From a virus, in the IMG/VR virus record IMGVR_UViG_3300005976_000001, positions 1 to 59,662 of that record: a DNA stretch of 59,662 bases. One strand, written 5' to 3'. A program made the translations under genes and the position numbers. Below, one piece after another: positions 28,316 to 35,908 of the stretch. Each line of letters opens with the position of its first letter. The first letter of the stretch is position 1. The notes beneath the pieces are model-generated. The model was not told the origin of the DNA and made no database searches. It saw nothing but the letters and a program-made list of their open reading frames with translations.

Positions 28316-29655
28316 TATCTGCACTTACAATTTGTTTGTTCTCTTAGTAGTCGTCTGCACTTTCTAGGTCTTGGCTCTCCTCTACAAGATGAGCGTATAC
28401 TTACAAATTCGTCCCACCTGCATGGCTCTGGTAGAGTCCACCCGGAACTATCAGCTGCAACCATGTTCTTATTTACTACCAGTCTGTCTCGGATATCACT
28501 AGAGCTTTTATCTGGTTCATGGCTCCATAGATAGGCTGCAATCCCTGCTACAAGTGGTGTTGCCATACTGGTTCCAGATATAGACCTATATCCGTTATCG
28601 TGCCAGGTGGATAACATATTAGTTCCCGGTGCAAACACATGAACAGGTTTGCCATAGTTTGAGAAATAAGCTCTCTTACCATTTTCTTTGTTCGCTCCTA
28701 CTGTGATAGCAGAACTGCCGCTAAACTTTGCTGGCCAGTAGGACTTGTGGTCTAAGTTTAGATTAGAGTTTCCAGCTGCAATAGCTGCTAGGATACCTTG
28801 CTCTCCTGACTCTTCTAATGCGTCCTCAAGCGGTTTGGAGTATCCAGCAGAACCAAATGATGCGTTTAGTATTACTCGTTGTTCCGGGTTTTGCTGTGCC
28901 CAGGCTGTTACCCAATCAATAGACTTTACAGCTCCTAGAGTTGACCCGGACCCATTAGCTGCTAAGAACTTTACAGGCAATACTGGGATACCAAGTGATG
29001 GGCTCTGAATCCCTACATCATTACCGGTAGTAGCACAGCATAGTCCTGCAACGTGTGTTCCGTGCCCGTTGTCATCGTGCCATGTAGTTCCACTTACAAA
29101 TGACTTACCTGGCAATACATTTAAATCGGGGTGGTTTGGTGCTACTCCGGTATCTACCACTGCAACAACTACTTTTCCTGCACCTTGTCCGTGTCTCCAC
29201 ATCTTAGCCACATTTACAGCGTCTAAGTACCACTGCTGAGCTCTTAATGGTCCTTCTGTTTTATAGAAAATGTTCGGCCCACAAGACACGCTATCAGATT
29301 GTACTACCGGGCAATCAGCTAATGTGCTCATTTCATCTATTACAGATAGTGACCTGTGAGTATTTTCTTGCTCGCTGTCTAGTACTCTTCCATCTTTAGT
29401 CACCAGGTACGTTCCGGGAGAATGGACGGTGGTTGCTTGTTGGGTAGGTCCACCTGGGCAGAACTTATTTTTATTCTCTTCTGTGAGATTAGAATAAGAT
29501 GTACCGTAACAGGGGCTATAGACTTGCCACTGGCCTTTTGCTCTTACGACATACTCGTTTTCATAGACTATAGTTTCTGCACTAGCGTAGAAAGCACAAG
29601 TAAATGCTACAAGAAGAGATACGACTAAGGCACAGTAGAATGTAGATAGTTTCAT
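28315..29655 (-). CDS. Secreted subtilisin-like serine protease (S8 family)
   Basis: 446 residues with a strong signal peptide (residues 1-26, cleavage near ASA-ET), AAGGAG upstream, and the complete S8 catalytic set: VVDTG with Asp168, NGHGTH with His198, the oxyanion Asn296 in AAGNSN, and GTSMATP with Ser363. Residues 27-140 may be a propeptide and contain several Cys; the C-terminus is Cys/Arg-rich (possible disulfide knot). Exported subtilases are rare in phages. It could trim an exported phage protein or a host surface protein. Its stop overlaps the next start. Confidence 0.9.
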   Translation of the reverse strand: MKLSTFYCALVVSLLVAFTCAFYASAETIVYENEYVVRAKGQWQVYSPCYGTSYSNLTEENKNKFCPGGPTQQATTVHSPGTYLVTKDGRVLDSEQENTHRSLSVIDEMSTLADCPVVQSDSVSCGPNIFYKTEGPLRAQQWYLDAVNVAKMWRHGQGAGKVVVAVVDTGVAPNHPDLNVLPGKSFVSGTTWHDDNGHGTHVAGLCCATTGNDVGIQSPSLGIPVLPVKFLAANGSGSTLGAVKSIDWVTAWAQQNPEQRVILNASFGSAGYSKPLEDALEESGEQGILAAIAAGNSNLNLDHKSYWPAKFSGSSAITVGANKENGKRAYFSNYGKPVHVFAPGTNMLSTWHDNGYRSISGTSMATPLVAGIAAYLWSHEPDKSSSDIRDRLVVNKNMVAADSSGWTLPEPCRWDEFVSIRSSCRGEPRPRKCRRLLREQTNCKCR

Positions 29656-29922
29656 TTATTCTCCTTCATATGGTTCTGGTTCTATATATGCTGCGTATGC
29701 TATGAATTTATGAGTTCTTGGGATACCATAACCTTGCTCATCTTCAAACCCTGAATCAGAACCTCTCCAGTACAGGGAGTCAACATACCTATTTCCTTTC
29801 AAGTCCTCACAAGTCACCCAAAATCGCTCTCCAATATTAATCTTATCATCTGTCGGTAGTTCGTTTAGTTCCCAGCTATACCATAAACTCTTTTTAATTT
29901 TTAATTTTTGTTTTCTGCCCAT
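29656..29922 (-). CDS. Small hypothetical protein before the subtilase
   Basis: 88 residues, AAAGGA-type ribosome site, ends one base before the subtilase start. Trp- and Tyr-rich (WYSWELNELP, VTCEDLKGNRYVDSLYWRGSDSGF) and acidic overall with a basic N-terminus (GRKQKLKIKK). No signal peptide and no known family. Its tight spacing suggests coupled translation with the subtilase, so a partner or inhibitor role is a possibility only. Confidence 0.5.
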   Translation of the reverse strand: MGRKQKLKIKKSLWYSWELNELPTDDKINIGERFWVTCEDLKGNRYVDSLYWRGSDSGFEDEQGYGIPRTHKFIAYAAYIEPEPYEGE

Positions 29923-29972
29923 TGTTTTTCCTTTTCTAAAAGCCCCACCCGGCTAAAGGCAGGGGTAAGGGT

Positions 29973-30243
29973 TTATTTGAACCGCTCTAAATCTTGCCTG
30001 AGGTCTTCAGCCTGCATTTTCATAGCTACCTTTTCATCCTCTTTCTGCTTGTCGTATATAGCCTTTATTCTTCCTTCCTCTTCCCCATAAGAGAGTAGTA
30101 TGTCCTGAACCCTATCTGCTACTGCCGATTTAGTAGCGCAAAAAAAGAACCCGGTTAGAGTCTAGTGACATAGGATACGGACCGGGAATATTTGTATTAT
30201 AGCGAATCACCCATCCATTCTCTATCGTCTCAATTGTCATCAT
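29973..30243 (-). pseudogene. Frameshifted small gene (about 89 aa if restored)
   Basis: An AAGGAA site precedes ATG 30243. The first frame (MMTIETIENGWVIRYN...) runs 37 codons and stops at 30130-30132 just after a run of seven T. In the frame obtained by dropping one T, coding continues with CATKSAVADRVQDILLSYGEEEGRIKAIYDKQK and ends at TAA 29973, where the composition looks like real protein. The length of 271 bases is one more than a multiple of three. Either a homopolymer sequencing error, a true inactivation, or slippage on the T-run. Confidence 0.65.
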
Positions 30244-30257
30244 CTCATCTTTCCTTT

Positions 30258-30275
30258 ATAAAAGCCCCGTGGGGC
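30258..30275 (-). terminator. Short GC hairpin with T-run
   Basis: On the minus strand GCCCC-AC-GGGGC is followed by TTTTAT. It lies between the 181-residue gene and the frameshifted gene and may be a weak intrinsic terminator or attenuator within the operon. The loop would be only two bases, so one pair probably opens. Confidence 0.35.
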
Positions 30276-30297
30276 GTGTTAAATTATTGTGGTTTTT

Positions 30298-30843
30298 TTA
30301 TTTAGTAGCCCTAGTCCGTATCTTTCTCCAAATCTCTTTTAAGCCGCCGTCTGATTGTGGGCGGTGGATTGCTTCTGTGTCGTGAGGGATAATCTTACCG
30401 TAGAGATTTTTATCTGAGCCGCGTGGATGCCTAAATTCTAACAAATCCGTTGGCTGTATCGCAGGCATAGGATTACCATCCGGCTTTAGCTCTTGGAGTA
30501 TCGCTTCTTTTACTTGTTGCCATGTGAACCCGTAGTAGGAGAGAGGTAGCGTAGGGGTCATCTCCTCGGTGTTTGCTTGATTATCAAATTCTATATAACC
30601 CCAATCGGTGTATATAGTTTCTCTACCCTTCACATCTTTAGCGCTATTGTTCTCAGCTAATTCCAGCAGCCACTCTTTAGGGTCCACATCATCGGAAAGT
30701 ATGACCGTGTAGGTCTGTAGAAGATGTCTGCTAGCAGTATCTGAAGAGATTCCAAAAGTGACTATGTTATACAGAAAAGTAGAAGTAAATATTCTAAAAC
30801 AGTTTCCACCAACTTCGACTTTAACTAACTCATCCATATTCAT
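30298..30843 (-). CDS. Hypothetical protein
   Basis: 181 residues, no membrane segment or signal. Mixed alpha/beta with Trp/Tyr-rich patches (IYTDWGYIEFDN, YYGFTWQQVK) and a basic C-terminus (KEIWRKIRTRATK). Start overlaps the upstream stop by 4 bases. No family recognised. It lies among genes of the cargo region. Confidence 0.5.
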   Translation of the reverse strand: MNMDELVKVEVGGNCFRIFTSTFLYNIVTFGISSDTASRHLLQTYTVILSDDVDPKEWLLELAENNSAKDVKGRETIYTDWGYIEFDNQANTEEMTPTLPLSYYGFTWQQVKEAILQELKPDGNPMPAIQPTDLLEFRHPRGSDKNLYGKIIPHDTEAIHRPQSDGGLKEIWRKIRTRATK

Positions 30844-31295
30844 TTTCTACTCCACACTTCAACTAGTCTGTGATTTATCGGTTCGTATATAGCAACTATG
30901 TCATCACCTAAACTTTCCCGTGCTTCTATCGCATCTCTCCAAGGGTTATTAGCCCCATCTAAAAGGAGCCTTTGTGCTGATTCAAGAAATTCAGGCATCG
31001 GATTATCTACTTGTTCCGCACTATTTTTCTTCATACCTTCAATCCCACCCCTACGAATCCAGGTGTTAACTCTATGTACCGACCCGTGAGCAGCAGCTGG
31101 ACATGCCCAGTTAAGCCAGTTAATTATGTCTCCCATCCTCTCTAAGTTATGTCTGTCTGCTTTACAGTATGCCTCTATCAGCTTGCCTGATAATGCGGCT
31201 TTACAAAAACCTCCAGGTTCCACTCCCTTCTCAATGTAGAGCTTCATTCCTTCTTGTATGTGATCCGGTAATAGGTTGTAATCAATTGGTCTCAT
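30840..31295 (-). CDS. CP..GS-motif hypothetical protein, paralogue of 32396-32809
   Basis: 151 residues with AGGAG before ATG 31295. Shares with the 137-residue protein at 32396-32809 the pattern LPDHIQ...YIEKG, ALSGKL...YC, then NWLNWACPAAAHGSV...W near residues 20-90. This type of protein (small, acidic, ending its conserved part with CP-x(3)-GS-x(5)-W) is common in phages but of unknown function. An unrelated 181-residue gene follows with 4-base overlap. Confidence 0.6.
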   Translation of the reverse strand: MRPIDYNLLPDHIQEGMKLYIEKGVEPGGFCKAALSGKLIEAYCKADRHNLERMGDIINWLNWACPAAAHGSVHRVNTWIRRGGIEGMKKNSAEQVDNPMPEFLESAQRLLLDGANNPWRDAIEARESLGDDIVAIYEPINHRLVEVWSRK

Positions 31296-31320
31296 ATATG
31301 AAGTCTCCTGCTAGTTTAAG

Positions 31321-31707
31321 TTAGTTATAATCTTCACCAGTAAATCTTCTCCGGCACTCATCGATCTGCTCAATGTACCCAGAATAGAGAACTTGTGGTT
31401 CCGGATGGCACCCACAAAACACTCGAACATCTTCTAAGTACAGCTTCTCTCTATATCCGGTAACATGCCCGTTAACGTATAAGCCGATGTTTATGTAGTC
31501 GCTTGGGCCGACTACTATCCCGTCTAGCTCTTCTGTAGGAACATCGTACTCGTTGCAGTACTCATGAATATAAATCAATATGACGTGAACTACCGATATA
31601 TCTATATCAGTTAGTATAGAGACCTCATCTTCTGGCATATCATCTAAATTAGGCACTGAGGCATCCCTTGCTCTTAGTATCCTGTCTGTTACTTTCGGAT
31701 ATTTCAT
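31321..31707 (-). CDS. Hypothetical protein
   Basis: 128 residues from ATG 31707, chosen because it overlaps the stop of the upstream glycosyltransferase as ATGA and has GGAGAG eight bases before it. The longer frame (to 31728) lies within the transferase gene. Acidic, with a central beta-rich part (DISVVHVILIYIHEYCNEYDVP, then IGLYVNGHVTGY) and a Cys pair. No family recognised. Confidence 0.5.
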   Translation of the reverse strand: MKYPKVTDRILRARDASVPNLDDMPEDEVSILTDIDISVVHVILIYIHEYCNEYDVPTEELDGIVVGPSDYINIGLYVNGHVTGYREKLYLEDVRVFCGCHPEPQVLYSGYIEQIDECRRRFTGEDYN

Positions 31708-32369
31708 CTGTAATGCTCTCCGGCCCAACGCTCTTTTATCTGCCAGGGTTTTGGATTACCATGAAACATAACAATTTTAACTTTAGAGTCTAGAAAAGAA
31801 ACCCCTCTTAAATCTTGCTTGTATGAGTAGATTCCATCTGCTTTAGTCCAGGTCTCCTCATCCCGTCCCAGCCTATAGCTAATCCACGCTTGGTCACTTC
31901 CCGGATACATAGCTGCTCTTTTAGGGCTTTCAACCGGGTCGAACTCATCCCAAATAAACGCTCTACTACCCGGCTTATGTAAAATAATTCCACCTTGATA
32001 AGGAAGTAGCCCCTTGTGCCACGCTATAAAATCCTCATCACGGTTAACTAGGTGGTCAATGTTGCCTGTGATAATAGTGTCTAAGTCAAGAGATAGGATT
32101 TTCTCACCTAGCAGTTCTTTTGCTTCACGAGAGAACATCTTTAGTCGCCTATAAGAGTTTATCTTATGAGCATTCATCTCTACTTCTGGGTCATCCCAGA
32201 GCGGTACAGTGCGTACCTCTTTATCTATCTTGGTTGGATTATCTGTCACACAGACATGCCTAAACGGAACGGTTAAATGCCGTTTAAGCATGGAGTGTAA
32301 TTTATTTACGTGATAAAAAGTATACGGCCTATTAACTGACCGCCACTTCCAACTTACTATTGTAACCAT
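31704..32369 (-). CDS. GT-A-fold glycosyltransferase, second paralogue
   Basis: 221 residues. MVTIVSWKWRS, VPFRHVCVTDNPTK, KILSLDLDTIITGN with a DxD, and SDQAWISYRLG and KIVMFHGNPKPW toward the end align, in order, with the transferase at 27065-27769. Gene duplication and divergence within one operon. The N-terminus has no signal, so it acts in the cytoplasm, perhaps building a glycan on lipid carrier or on a phage protein. Donor and acceptor unknown. Confidence 0.75.
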   Translation of the reverse strand: MVTIVSWKWRSVNRPYTFYHVNKLHSMLKRHLTVPFRHVCVTDNPTKIDKEVRTVPLWDDPEVEMNAHKINSYRRLKMFSREAKELLGEKILSLDLDTIITGNIDHLVNRDEDFIAWHKGLLPYQGGIILHKPGSRAFIWDEFDPVESPKRAAMYPGSDQAWISYRLGRDEETWTKADGIYSYKQDLRGVSFLDSKVKIVMFHGNPKPWQIKERWAGEHYR

Positions 32370-32395
32370 GTGGGGATTACTTCTAAAAGTGGTTG

Positions 32396-32809
32396 TTACT
32401 TAGTAGCGCCGTTCTTTTGTGATTCAGCTTTTAAGACGTTTGCTTGAAGCACCAGCCCGGTTAGTCCTTTATTTAAATTCCACCGGGTCATCTTCTCGTG
32501 AGAGCCGTACATGGCTCCAGGACATGAGTTAGTTATCCAACCGGAAGTAGTATATGCGTCTCTAATCTCATCTACAGTAGAGCAAAAACGAAATACACCA
32601 GATAGTGAATCTGAGATTATGGCTTGTAAGTATTCGTTTGGTAGAGTTCCATCTTCAACATACGCTTGAATCTGCTCTCTAACTCTTTCTGGGACACCTT
32701 CATAGTTTAATTGAGGCATCTCGGCTAGTAGAGCTTTTTTAATCTTCTCGTCTTTTTTCTTTTTTAGTTCGTCTTCTGTAGGTACTTTTACCTCGTTAGT
32801 GTCTTCCAT
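32396..32809 (-). CDS. CP..GS-motif hypothetical protein, paralogue of 30840-31295
   Basis: 137 residues, AGGAG site. After a charged N-terminus (KKKKDEKIKK) it carries VPERVREQIQAYVEDG, AIISDSLSG, and SCPGAMYGSHEKMTRW, matching the first-listed paralogue. It precedes the second GT-A gene, whereas its paralogue follows it, so a gene pair (CP..GS protein plus transferase) may have been duplicated or the proteins may be partners of transferases. Function unknown. Confidence 0.6.
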   Translation of the reverse strand: MEDTNEVKVPTEDELKKKKDEKIKKALLAEMPQLNYEGVPERVREQIQAYVEDGTLPNEYLQAIISDSLSGVFRFCSTVDEIRDAYTTSGWITNSCPGAMYGSHEKMTRWNLNKGLTGLVLQANVLKAESQKNGATK

Positions 32810-32818
32810 CTGTTTCTC

Positions 32819-34135
32819 CTAGTCATGTCGTTTGCACGGGTCAGACCCGCCAGTTAAAATTAGAGTCATGTTACCGAGAGTGCAATAGGTTTTAGGGTCC
32901 CGGTAAGCATCACACTTATAATTTGCTCGATAGGTTAACCTATCTGGATTGCTTAAGCACTTAAAATCGTTCCAAGGGCCTTTAACGCATCTAAAATTAT
33001 CCCAAGCTCCTGATTTTCTTTGAGACTTACACTCTAGAAATTCAGTTTGATAGGCATTTCTAATTAGTACTACCGGATTGCCATCAGATTCAGATACCGG
33101 CTTCCATAAATTTCCGGCTCCCCAACTCTCTACTACTGTGTACGGTTGTCCCGGTTCGGGAGAGTCTCCAAAGATAATATTCATCATAGCTTGATGCTCA
33201 AGTGGGGTCGGACAGTTTGTGCGTGAACGTGGCGGGATAAAAGGACCCGGAACTCTACAGTTAAACATCCAGCCCCAGTTAAAAGCGAGTCCTACACTAG
33301 AGTTTGCTACATTGCTCTTCCATGTTGGAATGTGAACTTCACTTACATCTTGTCCATCAAGAGAGTTTATATTTGCTGCAAAATCAAATGTACCGTGATG
33401 AGCCTCAAATAAAACTCCAGCTTGTGGGTGTGATGGAAACTCGTGAGAGTTTTCCGGGTTGTTAACTATATAGTAATCATTTCTATCACAAGTAGCTCTT
33501 AGCTCATCGTACAGTACATTCCAAGCAGACACGGTTAGATTATGCTCTAACATTGGAGACATATAGAACCGCACATCTGAGTATTGGTCCATCCGAACAC
33601 AAAATGCTCCAATCCAAACTCTGTATGGAGCTAGAATAGATTCATCCCGGTTAGTAACAGCTTCATTAAATGATTGAACTGTATGACCGTACCCAATCTC
33701 GTATGGTTGTAGCTGAGAGTTTCTAAGGCCCGGACCATTTAACCCCAAGTGAATACGTATATGACTTACTTTTCCACTTCCAAGAGCTAAATCAACTGGA
33801 GACATCGAATCACCAAATGAGTTTGCGAGCATCCCAACCGGGATTCTTGTACCAACTGGTATTAGCTCTAGAGCAGCTCCTAGATTAAAAGATGGGTGCT
33901 GCAAAGCTAGCCAGTCTTGCCCATACTCGGCAATAGTTGGTAAGTCCGGCTTTGTTGGAGCTGGTGCCGGGTCGCTCCCTTTAAACCAAGAGCACCCTAC
34001 AACGTGTGAGAGAAAGTATAAAAAGAGAATTAAAAGTATTAACCGGAAGATAAATTGCACCGGAGAGAGCTCTTTGTCATTTCTTTTACCTTCTACAATA
34101 CTTTGAACCGGGTCGTAAAATGGATCACCACTCAT
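32819..34135 (-). CDS. Lipoprotein-like exported protein, Cys-rich
   Basis: 438 residues. Residues 26-45 are a strong hydrophobic segment preceded by a charged region and followed by VVGC (Cys48), an acceptable lipobox. The rest is a large extracytoplasmic domain with many Cys toward the end (CRVPGPF, then a Cys-rich tail of about 60 residues) and a Trp/Asn-rich core (AFNWGWMFNCRVPG). Nothing visible identifies an enzyme. Localisation in the envelope is supported by the signal segment; the role is unknown but fits the envelope-acting cargo of this operon. GGAGTG precedes the start. Confidence 0.6.
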   Translation of the reverse strand: MSGDPFYDPVQSIVEGKRNDKELSPVQFIFRLILLILFLYFLSHVVGCSWFKGSDPAPAPTKPDLPTIAEYGQDWLALQHPSFNLGAALELIPVGTRIPVGMLANSFGDSMSPVDLALGSGKVSHIRIHLGLNGPGLRNSQLQPYEIGYGHTVQSFNEAVTNRDESILAPYRVWIGAFCVRMDQYSDVRFYMSPMLEHNLTVSAWNVLYDELRATCDRNDYYIVNNPENSHEFPSHPQAGVLFEAHHGTFDFAANINSLDGQDVSEVHIPTWKSNVANSSVGLAFNWGWMFNCRVPGPFIPPRSRTNCPTPLEHQAMMNIIFGDSPEPGQPYTVVESWGAGNLWKPVSESDGNPVVLIRNAYQTEFLECKSQRKSGAWDNFRCVKGPWNDFKCLSNPDRLTYRANYKCDAYRDPKTYCTLGNMTLILTGGSDPCKRHD

Positions 34136-34138
34136 ATA

Positions 34139-35704
34139 CTACACTCCATAATCTAACTGATTTGGTTTAATATTTTTTAAGAACTTATCTGTCTCTTCTT
34201 TTGAGCGCTCTTGTGGTGCGTCTGGGCTATCCGGGTTAGCTAAAAGAGTCTTAAACTCAGCAGCACGTTTGATGACTGCTTTTGTTACTTTCTCGTCAAT
34301 ACTATCTTTAACAACAAAAGAGTAAATTATTACTGGCTTTGTCTGTCCTCGTCTGTGACTTCTATTTGTTGCTTGAGCAACCACTGCCGGGCTCCAGTCA
34401 TACTCAGCTAAAAGAACAACACAAGCTCTAGTAAGAGTGATACCTTCTCCAGCTGCTCTTAGATTACCGATAAATAAATCAGTCTCTCCAGATTGAAGCT
34501 TTTCTACCTCTTTAAATCGTGCAGTGTTAGCAGTTGCTCCAGTTATGATTGCCGGATTATACTTTTTTAATCCTTTAGCAAGAAGTGCAATAAGACTCGT
34601 ATGATGAGCAAATATAGTACACGGTATGCCAGCTTCTAGCTGTTCTTTTGCAAACTCTATAACAGCCGGTGCTTTTAGTAGCCCTTGCTCTTTTCTATGT
34701 GTTGCAGCTGCTTTTGGAACTATTAACTCTTTTCCCTCATCTAACTGAGCAAGTACACGTTCAATATCTGCTAGTAGCTCTGCTTGACTTACCTTAGCTT
34801 TCTCTTTTAGAGATAGCTCTTTTGGTAAGTAAATTGTCTGCCAAGTTTTTGGTGGTAATTCTTTTGCAAGCTCTTCTTCAGTTATAGCTGTAAAGAAATT
34901 GTCATACATTATCTTGTTTAGAATTTCCTCGTTCTTAGTTCCGGTATAGATAATGCCAAATCCGTTAGATTTCTTATTTGAAAAGTACTCTACAAAATTA
35001 TAATAGTTCTGAAACTTAGAAGAGAACTTGCCTAAGTCTATTCCTTGGAGCATTTTATTTACCCACGGATAGATATCAGATGTACCAATCCTGTACGGTG
35101 TACCAGAAAGAGCTATTTTATACTTTGCAAAGTCCCAGATGCTGTGAGTTTTCACACCGGCACGGCGGCGAGCACCTAAATCACCTAACATAGATCTAGT
35201 TCTCTTTGCTTTTCTATTCTTATAAGCGTGTGCTTCATCTACAATTAAGCAGTCATAGAAGTTAGAAGTGAGAACTGAAAACGTTTTCTCTCTATGAATC
35301 GCGTCATGACCGCAGATAACTATAACTGGAGATACTGAACTATCGTTGTGAGCTCTGTTTACTTTATCTACTACTTTCTTATTAAAGTGAGCACCTTTTG
35401 AGCATACAATAACTTCATACTCTCTTGTTGCCCACTCTTTAATCTCAGCTTCCCAGGTTAACCGCACCGATGCCGGACACACTATTAATACTGTCCTAAA
35501 GCGCATAAAGTCTATAACAGCAATAGATTGAATAGTTTTACCTGCTCCCATGTAGTCACCTACATACGCACAGTTGTTTGGATTGTCCCTAAGAAACCCC
35601 AGTGCATTCTTAATTGAGCGCTTTTGAATTGGGAAGAGATGGCCCGGAAGGCCTTTCTTTGGTTTCTTCTTACCTATAGTTGCAGAGTCAGAATTGTTTG
35701 GCAT
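34139..35704 (-). CDS. SNF2-family DNA helicase/translocase
   Basis: 521 residues. Superfamily 2 motifs in order: VGDYMGAGKT (Walker A, residues 48-57), VDEAH (motif II, 155-159), ALSGTPYRIG (motif III), GNLRAAGEGITLTRA (motif V) and QATNRSHRRGQTKPV (motif VI). Length is that of compact phage SNF2 proteins without accessory domains. It probably remodels protein-DNA complexes or forks. It opens the leftward operon and has its own promoter whose -10 box lies six bases before the ATG, so the mRNA is probably leaderless. Confidence 0.92.
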   Translation of the reverse strand: MPNNSDSATIGKKKPKKGLPGHLFPIQKRSIKNALGFLRDNPNNCAYVGDYMGAGKTIQSIAVIDFMRFRTVLIVCPASVRLTWEAEIKEWATREYEVIVCSKGAHFNKKVVDKVNRAHNDSSVSPVIVICGHDAIHREKTFSVLTSNFYDCLIVDEAHAYKNRKAKRTRSMLGDLGARRRAGVKTHSIWDFAKYKIALSGTPYRIGTSDIYPWVNKMLQGIDLGKFSSKFQNYYNFVEYFSNKKSNGFGIIYTGTKNEEILNKIMYDNFFTAITEEELAKELPPKTWQTIYLPKELSLKEKAKVSQAELLADIERVLAQLDEGKELIVPKAAATHRKEQGLLKAPAVIEFAKEQLEAGIPCTIFAHHTSLIALLAKGLKKYNPAIITGATANTARFKEVEKLQSGETDLFIGNLRAAGEGITLTRACVVLLAEYDWSPAVVAQATNRSHRRGQTKPVIIYSFVVKDSIDEKVTKAVIKRAAEFKTLLANPDSPDAPQERSKEETDKFLKNIKPNQLDYGV

Positions 35705-35710
35705 GGTTTT

Positions 35711-35740
35711 AGTATACTACATAGATAAGTATAGAGTCAA
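35711..35740 (-). promoter_or_regulatory. Sigma70-like leaderless promoter of the SNF2 operon
   Basis: TTGACT (35735-35740) and TATACT (35711-35716), 18 bases apart, with six bases to ATG 35704, placing the predicted transcription start at the A of the ATG. A TTTGTTTGACT stretch overlapping the -35 box is shared with the promoter of the HTH gene (an AAACAA half-site), so the two may be co-regulated. Confidence 0.6.
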
Positions 35741-35908
35741 ACAAAATATATGATAGTGTAGAACTCGGTAATGCTAACGATTATTCTTAATTGTTTACTC
35801 TTTTTAGTATACGTTGTAAATCTTGAAATTGGTCGGCTCGGTCTCAGCTGACCCGGCTAGCCCAACAAACACTATAGCGAACACTTTCACTCTAGAGGTA
35901 CCTCACAG
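35741..35908 (+). promoter_or_regulatory. Divergent control region between SNF2 and primase genes
   Basis: No open frame of note. It holds the leftward promoter next door and presumably the rightward promoter for the primase gene, whose exact boxes were not clear (weak TTGTTT/TGTAAA-type match near 35790-35820). The 10-bp palindrome-like CCGGCTAGCC at 35853-35862 recurs at 44424-44433 in the other major control region. GAGGT lies about 10 bases before ATG 35909. Confidence 0.45.

Noticed and set aside
29908-30090. Plus-strand 60-residue frame
   Set aside because: It is antisense to the frameshifted minus-strand gene and has no ribosome site.
35790-35820. Clear rightward promoter for the primase gene
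   Set aside because: Several weak matches but none near consensus; left as unresolved.
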